Positions 53,740 through 61,973 of a stretch of 64,000 nt of DNA are shown one piece after another. This DNA comes from JBAXTE01 sp963556065 (GTDB taxonomy: Bacteria > Bacteroidota > Bacteroidia > Bacteroidales > WCHB1-69): assembly GCA_963556065.3 (NCBI GenBank), contig CAUVYH020000005.1:558001-622000 (forward strand), given 5' to 3'. The notes under the pieces were generated by a model. That model had not been told where the DNA came from. It made no database searches and was given only the letters and a program-made list of their open reading frames with translations. Both the position numbers and the translations under genes were made by a program. Within the stretch, counting starts at the first letter, position 1. Every line of letters begins with the position of its first letter.

Positions 53740-54468
53740 ATGTCAATATTATTTACAGAGAATTTAGTAAAACAATATAAAAAAAGAGTCGTTGTAAGTG
53801 ATGTTTCGGTAAGCGTTGAACAAGGCGAGATTGTCGGGCTACTAGGGCCGAATGGGGCAGGAAAGACGACTTCATTTTATATGATTGTAGGGCTGATAAA
53901 TCCACTTTCAGGACGAGTGATGCTTGATAATGAGGAAATTACACAACTTCCGATGTACAAGCGCTCGCAAATGGGAATCGGCTATCTGGCGCAGGAGGCA
54001 TCAATTTTTCGCCAATTAAGTGTGGAAGACAACATTACAGCAGTACTTCAATTCACGAAGCTCAGTAAAAGTGAGCAACATGAAAAATTAGAAGCACTTC
54101 TCGATGAATTCAGCCTTCAGAAAATAAGAAAAAGCAAGGGAATACAACTTTCAGGGGGCGAGCGTCGTAGAACTGAAATTGCACGCTGTTTGGCCGTAAA
54201 TCCGAAATTTATTCTTCTCGACGAACCTTTTGCCGGAGTCGATCCGATTGCAGTGGAAGATATTCAGTCCATTATCATGAAGTTAAAAACTAAAAACATT
54301 GGAATCTTAATTACCGATCATAATGTTCATGAAACTCTTACAATCACCGACAGGGCTTATTTGTTGTTCGAGGGGAGTGTACTCCGGAAAGGAACAGCTC
54401 AGGAATTGGCTGATGACGAATATGTAAGAAAAGTCTATTTAGGTTCTAAATTTGAACTTCGAAAGTGA
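53740..54468 (+). CDS. lptB: LPS export ABC transporter ATP-binding protein LptB
   Basis: A 242-residue ATPase powering extraction of lipopolysaccharide from the inner membrane. Walker A GPNGAGKTTSFYMIVG, the family-specific GYLAQEASIFRQLSVEDNI, signature LSGGERRRTEIARCLA and Walker B FILLDEPFAGVDPIAV are all present, and the switch histidine ITDHNVHETL. The open frame starts at 53707, but ATG 53740 (MSILFTENLVKQYKKR) is normal for LptB and lies outside the preceding gene. It is in a group with kdsD. Confidence 0.95.
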   Translation: MSILFTENLVKQYKKRVVVSDVSVSVEQGEIVGLLGPNGAGKTTSFYMIVGLINPLSGRVMLDNEEITQLPMYKRSQMGIGYLAQEASIFRQLSVEDNITAVLQFTKLSKSEQHEKLEALLDEFSLQKIRKSKGIQLSGGERRRTEIARCLAVNPKFILLDEPFAGVDPIAVEDIQSIIMKLKTKNIGILITDHNVHETLTITDRAYLLFEGSVLRKGTAQELADDEYVRKVYLGSKFELRK

Positions 54469-54552
54469 TAAAAATATATTGAATGCAATTCAATTCTAAA
54501 AATATAATTTTCTTTTTTTGTCAAAAAATTGGTATTTTCGGATAGTTATTTA

Positions 54553-54560
54553 TAAATTTG
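54553..54560 (+). promoter_or_regulatory. -7 box for secDF
   Basis: TAAATTTG followed by C, 66 bases before ATG 54627. Confidence 0.45.
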
Positions 54561-54626
54561 CAGGCTAATTGAAAAAGAATACAGTTAAAACAAATCATTA
54601 TAACAATAAAATCAAAGGTTAAAAAC

Positions 54627-57600
54627 ATGCAGAATAAGGGAACTATCAAATTCTTCGGTATTGCGTTTGCCCTGGTATGCGCCTATTCATTGTCGTTTAC
54701 TTTGTGTACTCGACAAGTTGAAAAAAACGCCAAATCATTCGCTATTAACGAACAAGTTAAAGCCGAGGCTAAAAAACTTGCAAACGGAAATGCTTTAAAA
54801 GAAACTTTTTATTTAGATTCATTGTCGAAAATTCGCGAAAATTACTTTTTAGACTCAATGTCTAATGAAGTGATTTATAATGTGTTGGTTAGAAAATACA
54901 CCTATCGCGATTGCAAAAGCCGTGAAATAAACTTAGGGTTAGACCTTAAAGGGGGGATGAATGTTACCTTAGAAATATCTCTTTCCGACATTCTTACTTC
55001 ACTAGCTGGTAAAAATGCAGCCGATCCTATGTTCCAACAGGCTTTTAACAAAGCGTTGGAACGTCAGAAAAGTACCCAAACCGATTTTATTACCTTGTTT
55101 GGACAGGCATTTAAAGACGTGGCTCCAAACGGTCGTTTAGCTTCGTTTTTTGCCTTTAATCTGCCGGAACGTGTAAAGACAAATTCAACAAATGAAGAAG
55201 TTTTAAAGGTTTTAAAAGAAGAAACAGATGCTGCGGTAGATCGTACCTTTCAAATTCTTCGTACTCGTATCGACCGATTTGGTGTGGCTCAACCGAACAT
55301 TCAGAAATTAAGCCAGTCGGGACGTATTCTTGTTGAATTACCGGGTATTAAAGAACCGGAACGTGTTCGTAAATTACTTCAAGGAACGGCCAATTTGGAA
55401 TTCTGGAAAACTTATGAACTGTCTGAAATATTTCCTGCATTAGAACAGGCAAACAAGAAAATTGCGTCGTTCATTAATGGCGATTTACTCACCGATTCCA
55501 CTAAAGTTACCGATTCTTTAGCTACCGCAGATACTCAAAAGAAAGATACTACTGCTGTTGCAGCAACGGCTAAAAAAGACACCAATACAAAAGCACTTTC
55601 TCAGGCACAACGTGAAAAAGAAAATCCTCTGTTTTCAATTCTTCAGCTAAGTGTTGATCAACAGACAGGACAGTTGAACAAAGGTGCTGTAGTAGGGTAT
55701 GCTTCAGTGAAAGACACAGCTAAAATAAACCACATGTTCGAGATGGTGAAAGCCACGTTACCTCGTGATTTACGTCTTGCATGGGAACATAAGGCAATAG
55801 ATGAAAAATCAGGCATTATTCAGCTTATTGCGCTTAAAGGCGTTGGCGAAAAAGGTGCTGTTTTGACCGGGGATGCAATTTCGGATGCTCGTCAGGATTA
55901 TAGCGATAAAGGTGGAAATGAAATCTCAATGACGATGAACGCCGTTGGTGCTAAAACTTGGAAAAAAATTACCGGCGAAAATATTGGAAAATGTATTGCA
56001 ATCGTCCTTGATGGCTACGTTTATTCTGCACCAACAGTTCAAAATGAGATTCCGAACGGACGTTCTTCTATTACCGGTAGGTTTACATTAGAAGAAGCAA
56101 AGGATTTGGCTAATATTCTTAAAGCCGGTAAATTACCTGCTCCTGCTCGTATTGTGCAAGAAGAAATTGTTGGGCCGACCCTTGGAATTGAAGCTATCAA
56201 TTCAGGGTTGCTTTCATTCCTATTTGCATTCCTTTTAGTTCTTTTATACATGTGGTTGTATTATAACAGAAGCGGTATGGTTGCCAACCTTGCCCTTATT
56301 GCCAATATATTCTTCATATTCGGAGTGCTGGCTTCGTTAGGAGCCGTACTGACGATGCCCGGTATTGCCGGTATTGTATTAACCTTAGGGATGGCAGTGG
56401 ATGCTAACGTAATTATCTACGAACGTATTCGTGAAGAATTACGCTCAGGTAAAGGTATTCGTCTGGCAATTACAGAAGGATATAAACATGCATATTCTGC
56501 AATTATCGATGGTAATGTTACCACATTAATTACGGCGGTTGTGTTGTTTATATTTGGTTCAGGCCCTGTTCAGGGTTTTGCTACCACACTTATTATTGGT
56601 ATCATCAGTTCCTTATTTACCGCTATTTTTATTTCCAGAATTATTTTCGAATGGATGTTGTCAAAAGATAAACATATATCTTTTGACAATAAATATACTC
56701 GGAACTTCTTGCAAAATACACATATTAACTTTATCGGACTTAGAAAAATTCTATATTGTGTTTCTGGCGTGGTCATTCTTGCAGGGATTATTTCACTATC
56801 TACCAGAGGATTAAGTTATGGTGTTGATTTTGCAGGCGGACGCAGTTATGTGGTTCGTTTTGATCAGGACGTAAAGACTGATGCTGTTCGTGAATCATTA
56901 AATAAAGAATTTGGAGAATCACCGGAAGTAAAGACTTTTGGCCCTTCAAATCAGGTAAAAATAACTACTAAGTATAGAATCAAAGAGGATAACGTGGAAG
57001 TAGATTCTATTGTTGAAGCAAAACTTTTCAATGGCTTAAAACCGTTTTTTACAAAGAAAATTACGATTGATGATTTTAGTGTAAAGAATCAGGAAGTTGG
57101 GCTGTTAAGTTCTCAAAAAGTAGGCCCTACTGTTGCAAAAGATATTGTAATTAATGCAATTTGGGCTGTATTCTTCTCGTTGATCGCGATTTTCATATAT
57201 ATTGCTGTTCGTTTTAGAAAATGGCAATATGGTTTGGGTGGTTTGATTTCGCTTGCGCACGATGCCTTTATTACGCTCTCTTTGTATTCATTCTTTTATG
57301 GTGTTTTACCGTTTACATTGGAGATAGATCAAACTTTTATTGCGGCAATATTAACGATTATCGGATATTCCATTAATGATACCGTAATTATATTCGATCG
57401 TATTCGTGAGTATGTCGGTCTTCACCCGAAACGTGATTTGAAAGACAACATGAACGATGCAATGAATAGCACTTTAGGCCGAACTTTAAACACCTCAGGA
57501 ACTACGTTAGCAGTATTGTTGGCAATTTTCCTATTTGGAGGTGAAGTAATTCAGGGTTTTGTATTTGCAATGCTTATTGGAGTTTTGGTTGGTACATATT

Positions 57601-57677
57601 CTTCTGTATTTAATGCAACTCCTGTGGCTTATGACATGATTAATATTTTCAAGAGCAAAAAAGAAAAAGTACAATAA
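54627..57677 (+). CDS. secDF: Protein translocase SecDF (fused)
   Basis: A 1016-residue fusion of SecD and SecF, the proton-driven motor that helps pull proteins through SecYEG. SecD begins with one helix, then NLGLDLKGGMNVTLEI, the P1 domain and VDRTFQILRTRIDRFGV; a low-complexity insert (about 295-330, Thr, Ala, Asp, Lys) separates parts. Helices carry VDANVIIYERIREEL. The SecF half has FAGGRSYVVRFD and YSINDTVIIFDRIREY with the conserved proton-path Asp and Arg. Fusion is the Bacteroidota norm. It is followed by a strong terminator. Confidence 0.96.
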   Translation: MQNKGTIKFFGIAFALVCAYSLSFTLCTRQVEKNAKSFAINEQVKAEAKKLANGNALKETFYLDSLSKIRENYFLDSMSNEVIYNVLVRKYTYRDCKSREINLGLDLKGGMNVTLEISLSDILTSLAGKNAADPMFQQAFNKALERQKSTQTDFITLFGQAFKDVAPNGRLASFFAFNLPERVKTNSTNEEVLKVLKEETDAAVDRTFQILRTRIDRFGVAQPNIQKLSQSGRILVELPGIKEPERVRKLLQGTANLEFWKTYELSEIFPALEQANKKIASFINGDLLTDSTKVTDSLATADTQKKDTTAVAATAKKDTNTKALSQAQREKENPLFSILQLSVDQQTGQLNKGAVVGYASVKDTAKINHMFEMVKATLPRDLRLAWEHKAIDEKSGIIQLIALKGVGEKGAVLTGDAISDARQDYSDKGGNEISMTMNAVGAKTWKKITGENIGKCIAIVLDGYVYSAPTVQNEIPNGRSSITGRFTLEEAKDLANILKAGKLPAPARIVQEEIVGPTLGIEAINSGLLSFLFAFLLVLLYMWLYYNRSGMVANLALIANIFFIFGVLASLGAVLTMPGIAGIVLTLGMAVDANVIIYERIREELRSGKGIRLAITEGYKHAYSAIIDGNVTTLITAVVLFIFGSGPVQGFATTLIIGIISSLFTAIFISRIIFEWMLSKDKHISFDNKYTRNFLQNTHINFIGLRKILYCVSGVVILAGIISLSTRGLSYGVDFAGGRSYVVRFDQDVKTDAVRESLNKEFGESPEVKTFGPSNQVKITTKYRIKEDNVEVDSIVEAKLFNGLKPFFTKKITIDDFSVKNQEVGLLSSQKVGPTVAKDIVINAIWAVFFSLIAIFIYIAVRFRKWQYGLGGLISLAHDAFITLSLYSFFYGVLPFTLEIDQTFIAAILTIIGYSINDTVIIFDRIREYVGLHPKRDLKDNMNDAMNSTLGRTLNTSGTTLAVLLAIFLFGGEVIQGFVFAMLIGVLVGTYSSVFNATPVAYDMINIFKSKKEKVQ

Positions 57678-57694
57678 TAGTTTCTTTTAAATAT

Positions 57695-57727
57695 AAAAAA
57701 GGCCTCAAATGTTTGAGGCCTTTTTTA
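57695..57727 (+). terminator. Rho-independent terminator of secDF
   Basis: AAAAAAGGCCTCAAA and TTTGAGGCCTTTTTT are complementary with a short TG loop, followed by T-run. Confidence 0.9.
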
Positions 57728-57876
57728 TATTTAAAAAATAAATTCTTTGATTCCAGCTGAAACAAACAGATATAAATTCTCGTTGAAAAAAAGAAAATTA
57801 TTTTGGCAAAATGTACAAACATAAAAAAAAATCATTATTTTAGCATCGTATTTGGGATAAACTAACTTAAACAAAC

Positions 57877-60438
57877 ATGAAACGAATTTTTACATTCGGA
57901 GTATTATTACTTACATTGCTGTTTATCAGTAATTTGAGTATGGCTCAAAAAAAGAATTACACTCAAGAGGCCGATAAAGCCTTCTCAACATTTCAGTATA
58001 GTATTGCTGCTGACTTATACAAAAAAGCATATTCGAAAATTAAAACAAATAAAATTTTAAAAAATTTTGTTTTATTTCGTTTGTCTGAATGTTATAGATT
58101 GACAGGTAATCTTAAAAAAGCCGAGCAAAATTATTTAAAACTCGAAAAGATTAATTATCAAAAGGATGATCCGATTATATTTCTTCATCTCGGGGATATT
58201 AAAAGGATTCTTTATAAAGACTTTGCAGCTGCAGAAAGTTATTACAAGAAATATAAAGAAAGAGTTCCTGACGATCCACATATTGATATGAAAATTAAGT
58301 CTTGCGAACTTGGTGCAGCATGGGTGAAGACTCCTACGCGCCATGAAGTGGCAAACTTTAAGAAATTGAATACCCGTGATAATGATTGGGCTCCGGCATG
58401 GGGAAATCCAAACAAAAAAAATCAGCTATTCATTTCCTCTTCCCGCGAGGGTAGTAATGGAAAAGGAACTGATGTGTGGACCGGACAATCTTTTTCGGAC
58501 ATTTATATGTCGGAGAAACCGAAAAGCAAAAATACGGAATGGCCAGGTGAGTGGACAGAGCCTATTTCTATTGAATCGGAAGAAGGAGAACCCTTTGTAA
58601 ATACTAAAGCAAACGAAGGTGAAGCTGTTGCGAATGGCAAAGGTTCCACAATCTACTTTACTCGTTGCGGTGTGGAAAAAAAGAAAGTTGTTACTTGTAA
58701 GATATATTCTTCTCAGAAGAAAGGAAAAGGTTGGGGTGAAGCGGAAGAAATTAAGTTAGGTCCAGACACGTTTGATTTTGTGCATCCGGCAATTTCTTCG
58801 GATGAACTTACCATGTATTTTTCGTCGAATATACCTGGAGGTGAGGGTGGATATGATATTTGGGTTGCAAAGCGCTCTAAAAAATCAAAGCCATTTGATG
58901 CTCCAGTGAATTTAGGTCCAAAAGTGAATACTTGGGCTGCAGATATGTTCCCCTCACTACGTAATGATAGCAACTTGTATTATTCAACAAAAGGACTACC
59001 CGGTGTTGGGGGATTTGATCTTTTTCAAACGTCATTAAAAGAAGGGGCTTGGAGTGATCCGGTTAACTTACAGGTACCTATCAACTCCGAAGCGGATGAT
59101 ATTACGATATTATTCGACGAAACGGTCTATAATGATCCGTTGTCTGGTGCTCCGTACGTGGAAAAAGGGTATTTTGCTTCAAATCGTAAAGAAGGAAAAG
59201 CAGATGGGGGATTCGATATCTGGACATTTAAACTTCGCCCACTTGTCTTTTCTCTTTCCGGTATAATTAAAGACAGTGTCTCTCTACAGCCTATTGATAG
59301 TGTTATGGTTGTAATCAGTGGATCAAATAATACTTCATATACCACTTACACTGATAAAAAGGGGTATTATATGTTTGATAAGACTAAAATCATGCTTGAT
59401 GCCACTTATACAATGAATGTTGAAAAGCTCGGATACTACAAAAATGATAATACAAAAGGTAAAGAAACAACTGTAGGGTTAAAAGAAAATAAAGATTTAA
59501 AACATAATTTTATACTTAATCCAATTCCCAAAGAACCGATTGTGCTTCCCGATATTTTGTATGATTTGGCAAAATGGGATTTAAAACCGCAATATCAGGA
59601 TTCACTTAAAGGATTGCATAAAATCATGGTTGACAATCCAACATTTGTAATTGAGTTGAGGTCACACACCGATGTTCGTCCTATTCCAATGACGAATGAC
59701 ACATTATCCCAACGTCGTGCTCAGTCCTGCGTCGATTATCTCATCAGCTTGGGAATCGAACCGGGTCGATTGGTTGCTAAAGGTTATGGCGAAAAAGTTC
59801 CGCGTACTTTGCTTAAAGATACACGTTCTGTTTATGAAGGAAAAGAATTCATCTTTAACAAAGGCATTACACTTACTCCCGAATACATTAAAGATCTGCC
59901 GTCAAAATCAGAGCAGGAAGCAGCTCATAACTTAAACCGTAGAACTGAATTTAGAATACTTCGTGATGATTATGTGCCATCTACTAATAAAAATGATTCA
60001 CTTAATAAAACAGGTACGGTTACGTTTATTTCCGCTCCTAATATGAATACAATTCCTGTGGTTATTGAAGGAGAAGTGGTAAAATCTACTTGTATCGTTA
60101 ATAACAAACAGATGACTTTTGCTATCGAAAATGGCTCAAATCGTATTACAATATCAATGGAAGAAGCGATGAATTTCCTGAAAGAGTACAAAATAACCAT
60201 TAACGACTTTGCCGAAAAAGCCAAGGCAATTAACGAAGACGGATCCATTGTCGATAATTCTGTTCTTTATCTAACAGACCTGAAAATAGGTGAGGAAACT
60301 ATCGAAAACGTTGAAGTTACTGTTGTTAAAGGACAAAAAGCCGCAATCTCTTTTGGTGATAAAAGATTGGCTGAAGAGTTTGGTGAATACACCATTGATA
60401 AAGATAAGAAAACGCTTACATTTAAAACATCGAAATAA
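57877..60438 (+). CDS. PorE-like OmpA-family protein (T9SS component candidate)
   Basis: An 853-residue exported protein with signal peptide (ends near SMAQKK). Order: TPR-like helices (about 30-145: AADLYKKAYSKI, NLKKAEQNYLKLE, AAAESYYKKYKE); PD40-type beta-propeller (about 155-450: ISSSREGSNGKGTDVW, HPAISSDELTMYFSSN, GYFASNRKEGKADGG); carboxypeptidase-regulatory-like domain (about 453-540); and OmpA-like peptidoglycan-binding domain (about 556-690: ELRSHTDVRPIP, RAQSCVDYLIS, NRRTEFRIL). This order matches PorE, a T9SS component of Porphyromonas. Porphyromonas PorE is shorter; about 165 residues follow the OmpA domain here. Paralogs exist in the phylum, so PorE itself is not certain. Confidence 0.78.
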   Translation: MKRIFTFGVLLLTLLFISNLSMAQKKNYTQEADKAFSTFQYSIAADLYKKAYSKIKTNKILKNFVLFRLSECYRLTGNLKKAEQNYLKLEKINYQKDDPIIFLHLGDIKRILYKDFAAAESYYKKYKERVPDDPHIDMKIKSCELGAAWVKTPTRHEVANFKKLNTRDNDWAPAWGNPNKKNQLFISSSREGSNGKGTDVWTGQSFSDIYMSEKPKSKNTEWPGEWTEPISIESEEGEPFVNTKANEGEAVANGKGSTIYFTRCGVEKKKVVTCKIYSSQKKGKGWGEAEEIKLGPDTFDFVHPAISSDELTMYFSSNIPGGEGGYDIWVAKRSKKSKPFDAPVNLGPKVNTWAADMFPSLRNDSNLYYSTKGLPGVGGFDLFQTSLKEGAWSDPVNLQVPINSEADDITILFDETVYNDPLSGAPYVEKGYFASNRKEGKADGGFDIWTFKLRPLVFSLSGIIKDSVSLQPIDSVMVVISGSNNTSYTTYTDKKGYYMFDKTKIMLDATYTMNVEKLGYYKNDNTKGKETTVGLKENKDLKHNFILNPIPKEPIVLPDILYDLAKWDLKPQYQDSLKGLHKIMVDNPTFVIELRSHTDVRPIPMTNDTLSQRRAQSCVDYLISLGIEPGRLVAKGYGEKVPRTLLKDTRSVYEGKEFIFNKGITLTPEYIKDLPSKSEQEAAHNLNRRTEFRILRDDYVPSTNKNDSLNKTGTVTFISAPNMNTIPVVIEGEVVKSTCIVNNKQMTFAIENGSNRITISMEEAMNFLKEYKITINDFAEKAKAINEDGSIVDNSVLYLTDLKIGEETIENVEVTVVKGQKAAISFGDKRLAEEFGEYTIDKDKKTLTFKTSK

Positions 60439-60443
60439 ATTCT

Positions 60444-60476
60444 AAAAACATCCGCAATATTGCGGATGTTTTTTTT
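60444..60476 (+). terminator. Rho-independent terminator of the PorE-like gene
   Basis: AAAAACATCCGCAATA and TTGCGGATGTTTTTTTT pair, followed by T-run. The purM promoter box starts 2 bases later. Confidence 0.85.
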
Positions 60477-60477
60477 A

Positions 60478-60485
60478 TAACTTTG
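60478..60485 (+). promoter_or_regulatory. -7 box for purM
   Basis: TAACTTTG followed by C; ATG 60500 is 14 bases beyond it, giving a leader of about 10 bases. Promoter and preceding terminator abut. Confidence 0.5.
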
Positions 60486-60499
60486 CAACAAAAATAAGG

Positions 60500-61666
60500 A
60501 TGGATCAAACCAGATACAATCAGCGTGGAGTCTCCGCTTCAAAAGAAGACGTTCATAATGCAATAAAAAATATTGACAAAGGACTTTATCCTAAAGCTTT
60601 CTGTAAAATCATTCCCGATTACTTAGGTCAAAGTTCTGAACATTGTGTGGTAATGCATGCAGATGGTGCAGGTACCAAATCATCGCTGGCGTATGCTTAT
60701 TGGAAAGAAACCGGTGATTTATCTGTATGGAAGGGAATAGCACAGGATGCGATTGTCATGAATATTGACGATTTGATTTGCGTGGGGGCCGTTGACAATA
60801 TTTTGTTGTCATCGACTATCGGGCGGAATAAAAATAGAATTCCAGGAGAGGTTATTAAAGCGATTATTGAAGGCACCGAAGAATTTGTGGAACGAATGCA
60901 TTCCTTTGGAGTGAATATCTTCACTACAGGAGGAGAAACGGCTGATGTGGGCGATCTGGTGAAAACCATTATTGTTGACTCTACAGTAATAGCCCGAATG
61001 AAACGGAAAAACGTAATTAGCAATGATGCAATTAAACAGGGGAATGTAATTATAGGTCTGGCTTCATTTGGCAAAGCAAAATACGAAACGGAATACAATG
61101 GGGGAATGGGAAGTAATGGACTTACTTCTGCCCGCCATGATGTGTTTTGCAAGGAAGTAGCCCAAAAATATCCCGAAACGTTCGATGAATCTATTCATGA
61201 AAAATATGTTTATTCAGGTTCGAAAATGCTTACGGATGAAAGCGTGATAGATGGTCTTACGGTTGGAAAGTTAGTGCTATCGCCTACGCGCACTTATGCC
61301 CCTATTGCAAAATTGTTGTTAGATAGATACGCCTCTTATATTGATGGCATGGTTCATTGTAGTGGTGGTGCACAAACTAAAGTGTTGCATTTTATTAATA
61401 ATGATGTTCATGTAATTAAAGACAATCTCTTTCCAACACCTCCGCTTTTTGAGCTAATTCAAAAAGAGTCAAATACGGATTGGCAGGAAATGTACAAAGT
61501 ATTTAACATGGGACACCGATTGGAAATATATGTTTCCGAAGAGGTAGCTCCTGATATTATTGCTTTGTCAAAATCTTTTGATGTTGATGCCCAAATTATC
61601 GGACATTGTATTCGTGGCGACAAAGGGGTTACAATTCGATCTCAGCATGGACAATTTTCTTATTAA
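60500..61666 (+). CDS. purM: Phosphoribosylformylglycinamidine cyclo-ligase
   Basis: A 388-residue AIR synthetase for the fifth step of purine synthesis, making AIR from FGAM with ATP. Recognisable parts are GVSASKEDVHNAIK, VVMHADGAGTKSSLAY, QDAIVMNIDDLICVGA, TTGGETADVGDLV and MGSNGLTSARHDVF; the C-terminal half has MVHCSGGAQTKVL and FNMGHRLEIYV. The long form (about 390) is normal in Bacteroidota, where E. coli has 345. It stands alone with its own promoter box. Confidence 0.95.
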   Translation: MDQTRYNQRGVSASKEDVHNAIKNIDKGLYPKAFCKIIPDYLGQSSEHCVVMHADGAGTKSSLAYAYWKETGDLSVWKGIAQDAIVMNIDDLICVGAVDNILLSSTIGRNKNRIPGEVIKAIIEGTEEFVERMHSFGVNIFTTGGETADVGDLVKTIIVDSTVIARMKRKNVISNDAIKQGNVIIGLASFGKAKYETEYNGGMGSNGLTSARHDVFCKEVAQKYPETFDESIHEKYVYSGSKMLTDESVIDGLTVGKLVLSPTRTYAPIAKLLLDRYASYIDGMVHCSGGAQTKVLHFINNDVHVIKDNLFPTPPLFELIQKESNTDWQEMYKVFNMGHRLEIYVSEEVAPDIIALSKSFDVDAQIIGHCIRGDKGVTIRSQHGQFSY

Positions 61667-61973
61667 TCTCTTTTTTTGTTGTACGACAACGGAACTTTAT
61701 TTCATAAAATAAGCTTTGGTTAATGCCTTTTTGATTTAAAAGTTAATCTAACGAATCAAAGAGATGTTAATTTTATAACGAATTGAATGATTGCCGAGTT
61801 CATCTGTCATTAATTTTTTCGTATTCACTTTTTCAAGAGAGCCATAATTGATGCTATAAAGCAAAATATTTGATTTTAACTAAAATAAAAGAATTGGACT
61901 AAAAAAACACCTTTGTTGTAAATAAATTACTATATTTGCGGCAGGGAAAACATTAAATAATCAAATATACGTT
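61667..61973. other. A/T-rich spacer with promoter; no gene
   Basis: No gene seen in these 307 bases. It carries TATATTTG at 61931-61938 for the following metalloprotease. A weak GTTGT/ACAAC hairpin just past purM (near 61678-61692) has no T-run after it. Confidence 0.4.
61931..61938 (+). promoter_or_regulatory. -7 box for the M43 protease
   Basis: TATATTTG followed by C, 35 bases before ATG 61974. Confidence 0.5.
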
